A DNA stretch of 64,000 bases from Pollutimonas subterranea (GTDB taxonomy: Bacteria; Pseudomonadota; Gammaproteobacteria; Burkholderiales; Burkholderiaceae_B), in contig NZ_PDNW01000003.1 in the NCBI RefSeq assembly GCF_002849655.1, positions 62,001 through 126,000 of the forward strand, read 5' to 3'. The notes beneath the pieces are model-generated. The model did no database searches, was not told the origin of the DNA, and was given only the letters and a program-made list of their open reading frames with translations. Below, in pieces: positions 1 to 9,158 of the stretch. How positions within the stretch are numbered: position 1 is the stretch's first letter; every line of letters begins with the position of its first letter. Position numbers and translations under genes: made by a program.

Positions 1-647
1 GGATGATGACCGCCGAGCACGCGGACTTTTTGGTGCGCGCTGTGCATGAGCGGCAGAACATCCTGATTGCCGGTGGTACCAGCACCGGCAAGACCACGCT
101 GGCGAATGCTTTGTTAGCCGAAATCGCCGCCACGGGCGACCGCGTGCTGGTGCTCGAAGACACCATCGAACTGCAATGCACGGCGCGCGACCATGTGCCG
201 CTGCGCACCCGTGCCGGGGTCGTGACTATGCAGGAACTCGTGCGCGCCACGATGCGCCTGCGCCCGGATAGGGTAGTCGTCGGCGAGGTGCGTGGCGGGG
301 AGGCGCTGGATCTCATCAAAGTCTGGGGCACCGGCCACCCTGGTGGGATTGCCACCATCCACGCCAGTTCCGCGCTGGGCGCGTTGCTGCGCCTGGAGCA
401 ACTGATTCTCGAAGTCGCCGTGAACCCGCCTCGGTCGCTGATCGCCGAGGCGGTAAATGTCGTGGTCTACATCGCCGGACGCGGCCGCAAGCGCCGCATC
501 GACACCATAGCCCATGTCGTTGGCTTCGACGGTGCGGGCTACCGACTGGCGGATGCGCTGGAAGCGCCGTTTCCCGAATTGCCACCTGTTTCAGATCTTC
601 CTGCCTCAACTCCCACCACTCTGGAGAATAGCCATGACGCCCGTTGA
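1..647 (+). CDS. trbB: TrbB, VirB11-type conjugation ATPase (5' end outside window)
   Basis: Traffic ATPase of the conjugative type IV secretion system; VirB11-like hexamers act at the inner membrane to power pilus assembly and DNA transfer. The visible 214 residues carry the Walker A motif GGTSTGKTT, an acidic ELQC stretch after VLEDTIE, and the VGEVRGGEALDLIKVWGTGHPGG region containing the Walker B-like and His-box elements of this family. The reading frame is open to the left edge, so the N-terminal domain is missing from the window. It opens a tightly packed trb operon, and its stop overlaps the start of trbC. Confidence 0.93.
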   Translation, partial: MMTAEHADFLVRAVHERQNILIAGGTSTGKTTLANALLAEIAATGDRVLVLEDTIELQCTARDHVPLRTRAGVVTMQELVRATMRLRPDRVVVGEVRGGEALDLIKVWGTGHPGGIATIHASSALGALLRLEQLILEVAVNPPRSLIAEAVNVVVYIAGRGRKRRIDTIAHVVGFDGAGYRLADALEAPFPELPPVSDLPASTPTTLENSHDAR

Positions 648-1011
648 TGCTTTCCGTATTTCCGCCAATCCGCTTTTCAACTTGGTACGGCTGCGCTGTC
701 TGGCCCGTCCTGCTGGACAGGGACTGTTGCTGGCCGCTTTGATACTGCTATTGGCCAGCACGGCGCACGCCGCCGGTTCCAGCATGCCTTGGGAAGGGCC
801 GTTGGAGTCCATCCTCGACTCCATCCAGGGGCCGGTGGCACGCATCGTGGCGGTCATCATCATTATTTCTACTGGGCTGGCACTGGCTTTTGGGGATACA
901 TCAGGAGGCTTTCGCAAGCTGATCCAGATCGTCTTCGGCCTGTCGATCGCCTTTGCCGCCTCCTCATTCTTCCTGTCGTTCTTCAGCTTCTCCGGCGGAG
1001 CCATCGTATGA
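634..1011 (+). CDS. trbC: TrbC, conjugative pilin subunit (VirB2-like)
   Basis: Pilin precursor of the mating-pair-formation apparatus, 125 residues. A long basic/hydrophobic leader ends near STAHAAG, followed by a short polar segment and two hydrophobic helices (RIVAVIIIISTGLALAFG and a C-terminal one), the layout of TrbC/VirB2 pilins. The ATG at 634 lies inside the end of trbB after a GGAG (622-627) and gives the leader expected for the family. The stop overlaps the trbD start as ATGA. Confidence 0.88.
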   Translation: MTPVDAFRISANPLFNLVRLRCLARPAGQGLLLAALILLLASTAHAAGSSMPWEGPLESILDSIQGPVARIVAVIIIISTGLALAFGDTSGGFRKLIQIVFGLSIAFAASSFFLSFFSFSGGAIV

Positions 1012-1280
1012 GTACGCCGGAGGAATTTGCTGCCGGCTTTGAAGTGCCGCTGCATCGCTCGCTGACCGAGCCGATTTTGCTGGGCGGCGCGCCGCGCACG
1101 GTGGCCATTGTCAACGGCACGCTGGCCGCCGCCGTGGGGCTGGGCCTGCAACTGTGGATTCCGGGCGTTGTGTTGTGGATCGTCGGCCATTGCCTGGCGG
1201 TCTGGGGCGCACGGCTCGATCCCCAGTTCATGGCCGTGTTCGCCCGGCACATCAAGCACAAACCCCTGTTGGACGTATGA
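1008..1280 (+). CDS. trbD: TrbD, VirB3-like inner-membrane protein
   Basis: Small inner-membrane component of the conjugation channel, 90 residues. It has a short cytoplasmic N-terminus, a hydrophobic pair (AAAVGLGLQLWIPGVVLWIVGHCLAVWG) and a basic tail containing FARHIKHKP, as in TrbD/VirB3. The ATG at 1008 overlaps the trbC stop (ATGA), so the pair is probably translationally coupled. Family and operon position agree. Confidence 0.88.
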   Translation: MSTPEEFAAGFEVPLHRSLTEPILLGGAPRTVAIVNGTLAAAVGLGLQLWIPGVVLWIVGHCLAVWGARLDPQFMAVFARHIKHKPLLDV

Positions 1281-1290
1281 GGAGAATGCC

Positions 1291-3747
1291 ATGTTGAATC
1301 TTGCCGAATACCGCCAGCGTCCCGCGCTGCTGGCCGACTGGCTGCCCTGGGCCGGGCTGATCGCGCCCGGTGTGGTGCTCAATAAAGATGGGGCGTTTCA
1401 GCGCACGGCGCGTTTTCGTGGGCCGGACCTGGATAGCGCCACGCAAGGCGAACTGATCGCCACCTCCGCACGCTTGAACAATGCGCTGCGCCGCCTGGGT
1501 TCGGGCTGGGCGCTGTTCGTGGACGCCAAGCGTCTGCCTGCGGCGGACTATCCCCACTCGGATTTTCCGGAAAGCCTGTCCTGGCTGGTCGATCAGGAGC
1601 GCCGCGCCGCGTTTGATCAAGCGCATAGCCACTTCGAGAGTAGCTATCACTTGACCTTGATGTATTTGCCGGCTGAGGAAGCCCGCGCCCGTGCGGCGGG
1701 CTGGCTCTACGAGAATCGGCCATCGCAAGGCGTGGACTGGCGCGGGCGGCTGGACGCCTTCGTCTCGGAGACGGATCGCGTCTTTGACCTGCTCGATGGT
1801 GTCATGCCGGAAATTGCCTGGGTGGACGACAGCCAGACGCTGACCTATCTGCATGGCACCGTCTCGACGCGCCGCTATGGCGTGGGCGTGCCGCAAGTGC
1901 CGTTTCACCTGGATGCGCTGCTGGCCGATTGCGCGCTGGTGGGCGGCCTGGCGCCGACGCTGGGCGAGGCGCATCTGCGCGTGGCCTCGGTGCGCGGCTT
2001 TCCAACCTCCACCTGGCCGGGGATTCTGGATGACCTGAACCGCTTGGGCTTTGCCTACCGCTGGAGCACGCGCTTTCTGTGCATGGACAAAGCCGAGGCC
2101 GAAAAGGAGCTTGTCCGCCTGCGCCGTCAGTGGTTCGCCAAGCGCAAGAACGTGGTCGCGCTGCTGCGGGAAACGATTTTTCAGCAGGAGTCGCCGCTGG
2201 TCGATACCGACGCAAGCAACAAGGCCGCCGATGCCGATGCCGCCTTGCAAGAGCTGGGCAGCGATCACGTCGCCTTCGGCTATGTCACCACCACCGTGAC
2301 GGTGCTCGATGCCGACCCCGTCGTGGCCGACGAGAAGCTGCGCAGGGTGGAGCGCGTCATCCAGGGGCGCGGCTTTGTCACCATTCCCGAAACGCTGAAC
2401 GCGGTGGATGCGTGGCTGTCGTCCATCCCCGGCAATGCCTACGCCAATGTACGGCAACCCATTGTGTCGACATTAAACCTGGCGCACATGATGCCGGTCT
2501 CGGCGGTGTGGGCCGGCCCCCAGAGGAACGACCACCTGGATGGCCCGCCGCTGATTGTCACGCGCACCGAAGGCGCGACACCCTTTCGGCTGGTCACGCA
2601 CATCGGCGACGTGGGCCACACCCTGGTCGCCGGACCGACCGGCATGGGCAAGTCGGTCTTGCTCGCCGTCCTGGTTAAGCAGTTTCGTCGCTACCCTGGC
2701 TCGCGCGTGTTTGCCTTTGATATGGGCCGCTCGATGCGCGCCACCATCTTGGGTCTGGGTGGCGAGCACTACGACCTGGGCGCCGATGGCGGCATGGCTT
2801 TCCAGCCGCTCGCCCGCATCGACCAGGAAGGCTACCGCACCTGGGCGGCGGAATGGGTTGAAGGCCGCTTGCTGCATGAAGGCGTGGCCGCGAGCCCCGA
2901 TGACAAGGCCGCCATTTGGTCCGCGCTGGGCAGTCTGGCCGGTGCGCCGGTCGAGCAGCGCACCATGACGGGCTTGTCCGTACTGCTGCAATCGAACGCC
3001 CTGCGCCAGGCGCTGGCGCCTTACGTGCTGGGTGGCGCGCACGGCAAGCTGCTGGATGCCGATCATGATCGGCTGGGCAAGGCCGACGTGCAATGTTTCG
3101 AGATGGAAGAGCTGATGCACAGTCCGGCTGCCGTGCAGGCGGTGCTGCGCTATCTCTTCGCCCGGTTCGATGAGCGTTTCGACGGTGCGCCCACGCTCTT
3201 GATTCTGGACGAGGCGTGGCTGTTTCTGGATGAGCCGGCGTTTGCCGCACGCATCCGGCAATGGCTCAAAACCCTGCGCAAGAAAAACGTCTCCGTGATT
3301 TTTGCCACGCAGTCGTTGGCCGACATCAAGGATTCAAGTATTGCGCCGGCCATCATCGAGAGCTGTGCCAGCCGCATCTTCCTGCCCAACCCGCAGGCGA
3401 CCGAACCGCAGATTCGCACGATCTACGCGGGCTTTGGCCTGAACAGCCGGCAGATCGAGATTGTCGCGACCGCTGTCCCGAAGCGCGATTACTACTACCA
3501 ATCTCGCCTGGGCAACCGCTTGTTCGATCTTGACCTGGGACCGGCCACGCTCGCCTTTGCGGGCGCGTCCACCCCGCAAGACCAGCGCGACATTGACCGC
3601 ATCCTGCTGGATGCCGGCGTGCCCGGCTTCGCGGGCGCTTGGCTACGCCATCGCGGCCTGGACTGGGCGGCCGATCTGCTGCCGTCATTTCCCGGCTTGG
3701 CCACTGCTTCCTCTTTGCCCCCTTCATCACCGGAGAACCTGTCATGA
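1291..3747 (+). CDS. trbE: TrbE, VirB4-type conjugation ATPase
   Basis: Large ATPase that energises pilus biogenesis and substrate transfer, 818 residues, a normal length for TrbE. Walker A (GPTGMGKS) lies near residue 448 and Walker B (LLILDEAWLFLDEP) near residue 638; the downstream FATQSLADI segment is typical of VirB4/TrbE. The ATG at 1291 follows GAGGAG (1279-1284). A longer frame reaches into trbD but lacks a sensible start. The stop overlaps the trbJ start as ATGA. Confidence 0.95.
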   Translation: MLNLAEYRQRPALLADWLPWAGLIAPGVVLNKDGAFQRTARFRGPDLDSATQGELIATSARLNNALRRLGSGWALFVDAKRLPAADYPHSDFPESLSWLVDQERRAAFDQAHSHFESSYHLTLMYLPAEEARARAAGWLYENRPSQGVDWRGRLDAFVSETDRVFDLLDGVMPEIAWVDDSQTLTYLHGTVSTRRYGVGVPQVPFHLDALLADCALVGGLAPTLGEAHLRVASVRGFPTSTWPGILDDLNRLGFAYRWSTRFLCMDKAEAEKELVRLRRQWFAKRKNVVALLRETIFQQESPLVDTDASNKAADADAALQELGSDHVAFGYVTTTVTVLDADPVVADEKLRRVERVIQGRGFVTIPETLNAVDAWLSSIPGNAYANVRQPIVSTLNLAHMMPVSAVWAGPQRNDHLDGPPLIVTRTEGATPFRLVTHIGDVGHTLVAGPTGMGKSVLLAVLVKQFRRYPGSRVFAFDMGRSMRATILGLGGEHYDLGADGGMAFQPLARIDQEGYRTWAAEWVEGRLLHEGVAASPDDKAAIWSALGSLAGAPVEQRTMTGLSVLLQSNALRQALAPYVLGGAHGKLLDADHDRLGKADVQCFEMEELMHSPAAVQAVLRYLFARFDERFDGAPTLLILDEAWLFLDEPAFAARIRQWLKTLRKKNVSVIFATQSLADIKDSSIAPAIIESCASRIFLPNPQATEPQIRTIYAGFGLNSRQIEIVATAVPKRDYYYQSRLGNRLFDLDLGPATLAFAGASTPQDQRDIDRILLDAGVPGFAGAWLRHRGLDWAADLLPSFPGLATASSLPPSSPENLS

Positions 3748-4484
3748 AAACCCGCACGCTATCGCTGTCGCTTGCCTCCGTGCTCACGGCGTCCTTGCTG
3801 GCCGCGTCGCCCGCCTGGGCGTGGAAAACCGTCTTTGATCCGTCCAACTACACGCAGAACACGCTGACCGCCGTTCGCACGCTGCAGCAGATCAACAACC
3901 AGATCAACCAGCTTCAGAACGAGGCGCAGATGCTGATGAACCAGGCGCGCAACCTGACGAGCCTGGACTTTAATGTCGTCAACCGCTTGCGCACCACGCT
4001 GGCCACCAGTGAACGGCTGATTGGCCAAGCGCAGGGGCTGACGTTTGATGTGGCGCACATGGACCAGGCGTTTGCGCGCCTGTACCCCGATCAGTACGCC
4101 GCCACCGTCAGCGGCGATCAGATGGCACAGGACGCGCGCGCACGTTGGCAAAACACGCTGGACGGCCTGCACACCGCGATGCGCATGCAGGCGCAAGCCT
4201 CGCAAAACCTGCGCGACGACGAAAGCGCGCTGGCCGATCTGGTGGGCCAGAGCCAGTCCGCGACCGGCGCGTTGCAAGCCGCGCAAGCCACGAACCAGCT
4301 TCTGGCCTTGCAAGCCAAGCAGGCCATCCAGGCCCAGCAGCTTCAGATTACCCAGGATAGGGCGGCGGCGCTGGAACTGGCGCGCCAGGCGGCGTCTACC
4401 GAACGCGCCCGCGAAGTGCGGCGCCGCTTCCGTGGGGATGGGACGCCCTACACGCCGCATGCCGTGCAGTTCTACGGTCATTAA
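3744..4484 (+). CDS. trbJ: TrbJ, VirB5-like periplasmic mating-pair protein
   Basis: Exported minor pilus component, 246 residues. It has a cleavable signal peptide (MKTRTLSLSLASVL...SPAWA), then WKTVFDPSNYTQNTLTAVRT and a long glutamine-rich coiled-coil region (QINNQINQLQNEAQMLMNQA), typical of TrbJ. The start at 3744 overlaps the trbE stop. In RP4 a small entry-exclusion lipoprotein gene (trbK) follows; here only 12 bases separate trbJ from trbL, so trbK is absent from this position. Confidence 0.92.
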   Translation: MKTRTLSLSLASVLTASLLAASPAWAWKTVFDPSNYTQNTLTAVRTLQQINNQINQLQNEAQMLMNQARNLTSLDFNVVNRLRTTLATSERLIGQAQGLTFDVAHMDQAFARLYPDQYAATVSGDQMAQDARARWQNTLDGLHTAMRMQAQASQNLRDDESALADLVGQSQSATGALQAAQATNQLLALQAKQAIQAQQLQITQDRAAALELARQAASTERAREVRRRFRGDGTPYTPHAVQFYGH

Positions 4485-4496
4485 GGGGAACCGGCC

Positions 4497-5699
4497 ATGA
4501 ACGACGTGTCGGTCATCGACCGCTTTCTGGATACCTTCTCACGCTATATCGATTCCGGTTTCGGTTTGCTGCAAGGCGAAGTGGCGTTTCTGACCGCCAC
4601 GCTGATCGTTATCGACATGACGATGGCCGGGCTGTTCTGGGCGATGAGCCACGCCAGCGGCCAAGGCGACGATGTGATCGCCAAGCTGCTGCGCAAGGTG
4701 CTTTACGTCGGGGCGTTTGCCTACATTATCGGCAACTTCAATTGGTTGGCCGGCATCGTGTTTCGCTCGTTTGCGGGGCTGGGCCTGACGGCCACCGGCT
4801 CGACACTGAGCATGGACAGTTTCCTTCAGCCCGGAGGCCTGGCCAAGATCGGGATGGATGCGGGCGCGCCCATTCTGGAGCAGATCGGCGACATGGCGGG
4901 TTTTCCCGAGGTGTTCACCAACATTGACCCCATCGTGGTGCTGTTCCTGGCCTGGCTGGTGGTGATCCTGAGCTTTTTTGCGTTGGCGGTGCAGCTGTTC
5001 ATCACGCTCATCGAATTCAAGCTGACGACCTTGGCCGGCTTCGTGTTGATTCCCTTTGCGCTGTGGAACAAGACCTCGTTTCTGGCCGAGAAGGTATTGG
5101 GCAACGTCGTGTCGTCCGGCGTCAAGGTCTTAGTGCTGGCGGTGATCGTGGGCATAGGCTCGGGGCTGTTTGCCGAGTTCCAGACGGTGCCCGACGAGCC
5201 CTCCATCGACCATGCACTGGTGATCATGCTGGCGTCGCTTGCCTTGCTCGCGCTGGGGATCTTCGGGCCAGGCATCGCCACCGGGCTGATTTCCGGCGGG
5301 CCGCAGTTGGGCGCCGGCGCGATGGCGGGGGCTGCCATCGGGGTCGCCGCCATCGGCGCGGCGGCCACAGGCGTGGGCGGTGCAGTCATGGCTGGCGCGC
5401 GTATGGGGCCGGGGGCCGCCCGCATGGCCGCCGGTGCGGCGCCAGGCGTCGGCTCAACCGCGGGCAGTGCCCGGGCGGCGTTTCAGACAGGCTCTGCTGC
5501 CAGCGGTGGCTTTCAGGGCGCCGGTGTCGCATCGGGCGCTGCCGAGGCTGCCGGCCCCGGTGCGCAACCGGCCTGGGCCAAGCGCCTGCATCGCAGACAA
5601 CAACTGACGCAAGCCGCCACGACCGCCGCCCACACGCTGCGCGGTGGTGACGGCGGCGGCGCGGGCCAAGGCCCGAGCCTGCGTGATTCCGATTCATAA
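4497..5699 (+). CDS. trbL: TrbL, VirB6-like polytopic channel protein
   Basis: Polytopic inner-membrane subunit of the transfer channel, 400 residues. About six hydrophobic segments lie between residues 25 and 290, followed by a long glycine/alanine-rich tail, the usual TrbL layout. The motif LAGFVLIPFALWNKTSFLAEK is typical of P-type TrbL. The ATG follows AAGGGGA. It lies 11 bases before trbF. Confidence 0.92.
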   Translation: MNDVSVIDRFLDTFSRYIDSGFGLLQGEVAFLTATLIVIDMTMAGLFWAMSHASGQGDDVIAKLLRKVLYVGAFAYIIGNFNWLAGIVFRSFAGLGLTATGSTLSMDSFLQPGGLAKIGMDAGAPILEQIGDMAGFPEVFTNIDPIVVLFLAWLVVILSFFALAVQLFITLIEFKLTTLAGFVLIPFALWNKTSFLAEKVLGNVVSSGVKVLVLAVIVGIGSGLFAEFQTVPDEPSIDHALVIMLASLALLALGIFGPGIATGLISGGPQLGAGAMAGAAIGVAAIGAAATGVGGAVMAGARMGPGAARMAAGAAPGVGSTAGSARAAFQTGSAASGGFQGAGVASGAAEAAGPGAQPAWAKRLHRRQQLTQAATTAAHTLRGGDGGGAGQGPSLRDSDS

Positions 5700-5710
5700 G
5701 GGGAGCCCTC

Positions 5711-6415
5711 ATGCGTTTTAAACGACCGCTGGTACGTTATGCCGAATCGCCGCAGCCGGCGACACCTTACCAATCCGCCGCCCAGGTCTGGGACGACCGC
5801 ATCGGCTCGGCGCGCGTGCAAGCGAAGAACTGGCGGCTGATGGCCTTTGGTTGCTTGCTGCTGGCCCTACTCATGGCCGGCGGCCTGGTGTGGCGCTCGA
5901 TGCAATCGACCATCGTTCCCTATGTCGTCGAGATCGATAGCCTGGGCAACACGCGGGCGGTTGGCAAAGCCACCGAACCCTACAATCCGAAGGAAGCGGA
6001 CATCGTTGTGCATCTTGAACGCTTCATCAAGCTGGTGCGCTCCCTGTCGCTCGACCCTGTCGTCGTCCGAGAAAACTGGTTCGAAGCCTACAACTACGCG
6101 ACGGATCGCGGCGCCGCCGTGCTCAATGAGTACGCGCGGCAGAACCGTCCTTTCTCAAGAGTGGGCAAGGAGTCCGTGTCTGTGGAGGTCTATAGCGTCG
6201 TTCGAGCCAGTGACATGACCTTCAACATCCGCTGGATTGAACGGCATTACGCCAACGGTGCGCTTTCGTCCACCCAGCGCTGGTCTGCCGTCATCACGCT
6301 GGTCCATAAGGCGCCGAAGAAGGAGGACGAACTGAGAAAGAATGCCTTGAGCCTGTATGTGCATGGCTTGTCTTGGAGTCGAGATTTGATCGTATCGGAA
6401 GGAGTCCAACCATGA
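5711..6415 (+). CDS. trbF: TrbF, VirB8-like assembly factor
   Basis: Bitopic inner-membrane scaffold of the secretion channel, 234 residues. A cytoplasmic N-terminus with RYAESPQPATPYQ is followed by one transmembrane helix (residues about 42-62) and a periplasmic VirB8-like domain containing VPYVVEIDSLG. The ATG follows AGGGGAG. The stop overlaps the trbG start as ATGA. Confidence 0.93.
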   Translation: MRFKRPLVRYAESPQPATPYQSAAQVWDDRIGSARVQAKNWRLMAFGCLLLALLMAGGLVWRSMQSTIVPYVVEIDSLGNTRAVGKATEPYNPKEADIVVHLERFIKLVRSLSLDPVVVRENWFEAYNYATDRGAAVLNEYARQNRPFSRVGKESVSVEVYSVVRASDMTFNIRWIERHYANGALSSTQRWSAVITLVHKAPKKEDELRKNALSLYVHGLSWSRDLIVSEGVQP

Positions 6416-7404
6416 TTGCTGTCTCCCGCTTTTGCGCGTTGCCATTGACCCTGATCGTCTTATCGGGCTGCGCCACCCACGGCAAGCCGCCACCGGCCAT
6501 TTCGCTCGATGAGCCGGTGCGGGCCGAACGGCTGCCCGAGCCGCCCAGCCCGGTCGAAGTGATTGCCGTACCCGAGCCCTTGGCGCTGCCGGCGCAATTA
6601 AAACCCTTGCCTGGCGTGGATGACGCCCAGCCCACACCGGAACCGGCGGATGAAACCGTGCGGGTCTCCCGCGCCAATGCCCAGGCACGGGTCGCACCCA
6701 CCCGCGAGGGCTACGTCAACGCCATTCAGGTTTGGCCCTACAGCGACGGGGCGTTGTATCAGCTCTATACGGGCGTCGGGCGCGTGACGGTGATCGCGCT
6801 GCAACCTGGCGAGGAACTGGTGACGGTCGCCGCCGGCGATACCGTGCGCTGGATCGTGGGCGACACCTCCAGCGGCAGCGGCGCGGAGTTGCGCGTCAAT
6901 GTGCTGGTCAAGCCCATCCGCTCAGGCCTGAAGACCAACTTGGTCATCACCACCAGCCGGCGCACCTACCTGCTGGAACTGACTTCGACCGAAAAAACAT
7001 GGATGGCGTCGGCGTCCTGGGAGTACCCGAAAGATCGGATGCTGGCCTTGCAGCGTCAGAATCAGGCCGCGCAAGCCGCTGCGCCCGTCGATACAGGACT
7101 TGCCCTGGAAAAGCTGCGCTTTCGCTACGTGGTCAGCGGCAGCCATCCGCCCTGGAAGCCGCTACGCGCCTTTGATGATGGGCACAAGGTCTACATCCAG
7201 TTTCCCGCCGGCATCGCCCAAGGCGAGCTGCCGCCGCTCTTCGTGATCGGCGCTGAAGGCGACGGCCAACTGGTGAACTACCGTTTCCGTTCGCCGTACT
7301 ACATCGTGGATCGGCTCTTCGGCGCGGCCGAGTTGCGCCTGGGCGGTGATCGGGGCGACGTGGTGCGTATCGAGCGTACCGATGGCGTGACGCGGAGGCA
7401 CTGA
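6412..7404 (+). CDS. trbG: TrbG, VirB9-like outer-membrane-complex lipoprotein
   Basis: Component of the outer-membrane core complex, 330 residues. The N-terminus is a lipoprotein signal with lipobox LSGC (Cys near residue 19), then a proline-rich linker and the VirB9/CagX domain (YVNAIQVWPYSDGALYQLYT, later KTNLVITTSRRTYLLEL). ATG 6412 follows AAGGAG and overlaps the trbF stop. Two bases separate it from trbI. Confidence 0.93.
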   Translation: MIAVSRFCALPLTLIVLSGCATHGKPPPAISLDEPVRAERLPEPPSPVEVIAVPEPLALPAQLKPLPGVDDAQPTPEPADETVRVSRANAQARVAPTREGYVNAIQVWPYSDGALYQLYTGVGRVTVIALQPGEELVTVAAGDTVRWIVGDTSSGSGAELRVNVLVKPIRSGLKTNLVITTSRRTYLLELTSTEKTWMASASWEYPKDRMLALQRQNQAAQAAAPVDTGLALEKLRFRYVVSGSHPPWKPLRAFDDGHKVYIQFPAGIAQGELPPLFVIGAEGDGQLVNYRFRSPYYIVDRLFGAAELRLGGDRGDVVRIERTDGVTRRH

Positions 7405-7406
7405 GC

Positions 7407-8717
7407 ATGAGCCAGGAAAACACGTCCGATCAAGCCGCGCCACAGGCGGCTAACAAGGTAGCGCCGGAAACCGTGGCGCTGCGCGCTCCGCCTCGGCCCG
7501 TCACGCGGCTGAACCGCCGCACGCTGGCGATGCTGGTGGGCGGCCTGTCGGTGGCGGTGCTGGGCGCCACGATCTGGTCGCTGCAACCGCACCGGCGCAG
7601 CGCAGGCCAGCAGACCGAGCTTTATAACGTGGACCGGGTATCGAAGTCGGAAGGGCTTGATGCACTTCCGGCCGACTACTCTTTGCTGCCCCAACCGGAC
7701 TTGCCGCCGGAGGTGCCTGAACTCGGGCCACCGCTGCCGGGTGACTTGGGGCCAGCCATCGTGAACGCGCAACAGCCGGCGGTGGCCACCTATGCGCCGC
7801 CGGGTGTGGATGCACAGGCCGCTGAACGGGAGGCACGGCGCAATGAAGCCGAAGCGGCGGCCGCGTCGTCGGTGTTCTTTAGCTCGGGTCAGGGCCAGTC
7901 TGGCCAACCCTCGGCGACGGTCGCGCAGGCGATGCCTGTCGCCCCTGGCATGGACAACACCTTGGCCGCTTTCGACCCGCTGGCCGCGGGCCCGGCCTCG
8001 ACGGCGGCGCAACCCACCGACCCCGCCGTCGCGCAAAACCGGCAAGACCAGAAAGAAGCCTTCCTGCAATCCGGTTCCACACAAACCCGTAATGCCGGAA
8101 ACCTGCAATTGCCCGCCTCGCCGTATCAGGTCATGGCCGGTACGGTGATAGCCGCCGCGCTGGTCACCGGCATCAAGTCCGATCTGCCCGGCGACGTAAT
8201 CGGCACCGTCACCGAGCCGGTCTACGACTCCGCGACCGGCACACACCTGCTGATTCCACAAGGTTCGCGCATCCTTGGGCGCTACAACAGCCAGGTGAGC
8301 TACGGGCAAAGCCGCGTGCAGGTCGTGTGGAACCGCATCATCCTGCCCGATACCTCCTCGCTGACGCTGGACAACCTGGTTGGCACCGACCCGGCCGGCT
8401 ACGCTGGCCTGGAAGATGACGTGGATTGGCATTGGGATCGCATCCTCGGCGGGGCGGTGCTGACAACGCTGCTGGGCGTCGGCGCCGAGCTGGCCGCGCC
8501 CGAGAACCGCCAGGATGGCGACCGCATCATCATCGCCGGGCGCGACAGCGCGCAGGACAGCATCAATCAGGTCGGCCAGGAAATGACGCGCCGCAACCTC
8601 AACATCCAGCCCACCTTGACCAGCCGTCCCGGCTTGCCGGTGCGGATTATCGTTAATAAGGATCTAGTGCTGCGGATTTACCAGCCATTGTTCTTTAATA
8701 AGGGGGCTTCACAATGA
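7407..8717 (+). CDS. trbI: TrbI, VirB10-like core-complex protein
   Basis: Energy-sensing core-complex protein that spans inner and outer membranes, 436 residues. One N-terminal transmembrane helix (LAMLVGGLSVAVLGATIW) is followed by a proline-rich linker and a C-terminal VirB10/TrbI domain with QVMAGTVIAAALVTGIKSDL, LLIPQGSRILGRYNS and a terminal LRIYQPLFFNKG. It is full length. The stop overlaps the ATG of a broken downstream frame that carries a second copy of the TrbI C-terminus. Confidence 0.95.
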   Translation: MSQENTSDQAAPQAANKVAPETVALRAPPRPVTRLNRRTLAMLVGGLSVAVLGATIWSLQPHRRSAGQQTELYNVDRVSKSEGLDALPADYSLLPQPDLPPEVPELGPPLPGDLGPAIVNAQQPAVATYAPPGVDAQAAEREARRNEAEAAAASSVFFSSGQGQSGQPSATVAQAMPVAPGMDNTLAAFDPLAAGPASTAAQPTDPAVAQNRQDQKEAFLQSGSTQTRNAGNLQLPASPYQVMAGTVIAAALVTGIKSDLPGDVIGTVTEPVYDSATGTHLLIPQGSRILGRYNSQVSYGQSRVQVVWNRIILPDTSSLTLDNLVGTDPAGYAGLEDDVDWHWDRILGGAVLTTLLGVGAELAAPENRQDGDRIIIAGRDSAQDSINQVGQEMTRRNLNIQPTLTSRPGLPVRIIVNKDLVLRIYQPLFFNKGASQ

Positions 8718-8941
8718 GTACCACCAGAAAGCTGCGGTTGGGGCCGCTTGCCGCGCCCGACCAGTCCGGCAGTGACGCACGTTTTGATGGCCACCTGCGC
8801 CAATGTGCAGGCAGCGTCAACGAGGTGAGTCAGGAAATGACCTGACGCAACATGAATATCCGCCAGGGCCTGCCGGCGCGCTTCGTGGTGAATCGCGATG
8901 CCAATTTGTGGCCGTATCGGCCTTGGTTTATCAATCGCTGA
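8714..8941 (+). pseudogene. Hybrid remnant: DUF2274 N-terminus fused to a second TrbI C-terminus
   Basis: One reading frame with a single internal TGA at 8843-8845. Its first 12 residues (MSTTRKLRLGPL) match the start of the DUF2274 gene just downstream (MTTKLRLGPL). The rest (VNEVSQEMT, stop, RNMNIRQGLPARFVVNRDAN...) matches the C-terminus of TrbI (INQVGQEMTRRNLNI...GLPVRIIVNKD), with about seven residues deleted. The sequence differs from the intact trbI, so it looks like the relic of a divergent trbI/DUF2274 pair left by recombination between two related elements. Confidence 0.8.
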
Positions 8942-8948
8942 GGACAAA

Positions 8949-9158
8949 ATGACGACAAAGCTACGTTTAGGCCCGCTGCCGCGTCGGGAGAGCGTGAAGT
9001 TCACGATCAGCTTATCCGCACAATTAAAAGATGAACTGGAGCGCTATGCCCTTGCGCATAGCCAGTTGTATGGGGAAAAGGTCGATGCGGTGACCTTGAT
9101 TCCGCACATGCTAGAACGGTTCATGACTAGTGACAGAGGGTTTAAAAGGTTAAGATAA
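8949..9158 (+). CDS. DUF2274-family protein downstream of trbI
   Basis: Small protein of 69 residues beginning MTTKLRLGPLPRRESVKFT and containing SAQLKDELERYALAHSQLYG, the pattern of DUF2274 proteins commonly found just after trbI in Tn4371-like elements. It may have a ribbon-helix-helix-like fold (KFTISLSAQLKDELERYA); that is inference. Function is not established. The ATG follows GAGGACA. It is the last recognisable gene of the conjugation block. Confidence 0.75.
   Translation: MTTKLRLGPLPRRESVKFTISLSAQLKDELERYALAHSQLYGEKVDAVTLIPHMLERFMTSDRGFKRLR

Noticed and set aside
606..1382. 258-codon minus-strand frame across trbC-trbD
   Set aside because: Shadow of overlapping trb genes; composition is not protein-like and it has no ribosome site.
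1252..2457. 401-codon minus-strand frame inside trbE
   Set aside because: Antisense shadow of a GC-rich gene with a clear family identity on the plus strand.
7299..8432. 377-codon minus-strand frame inside trbG-trbI
   Set aside because: Low-complexity Arg/Gly/His shadow opposite well-identified genes.
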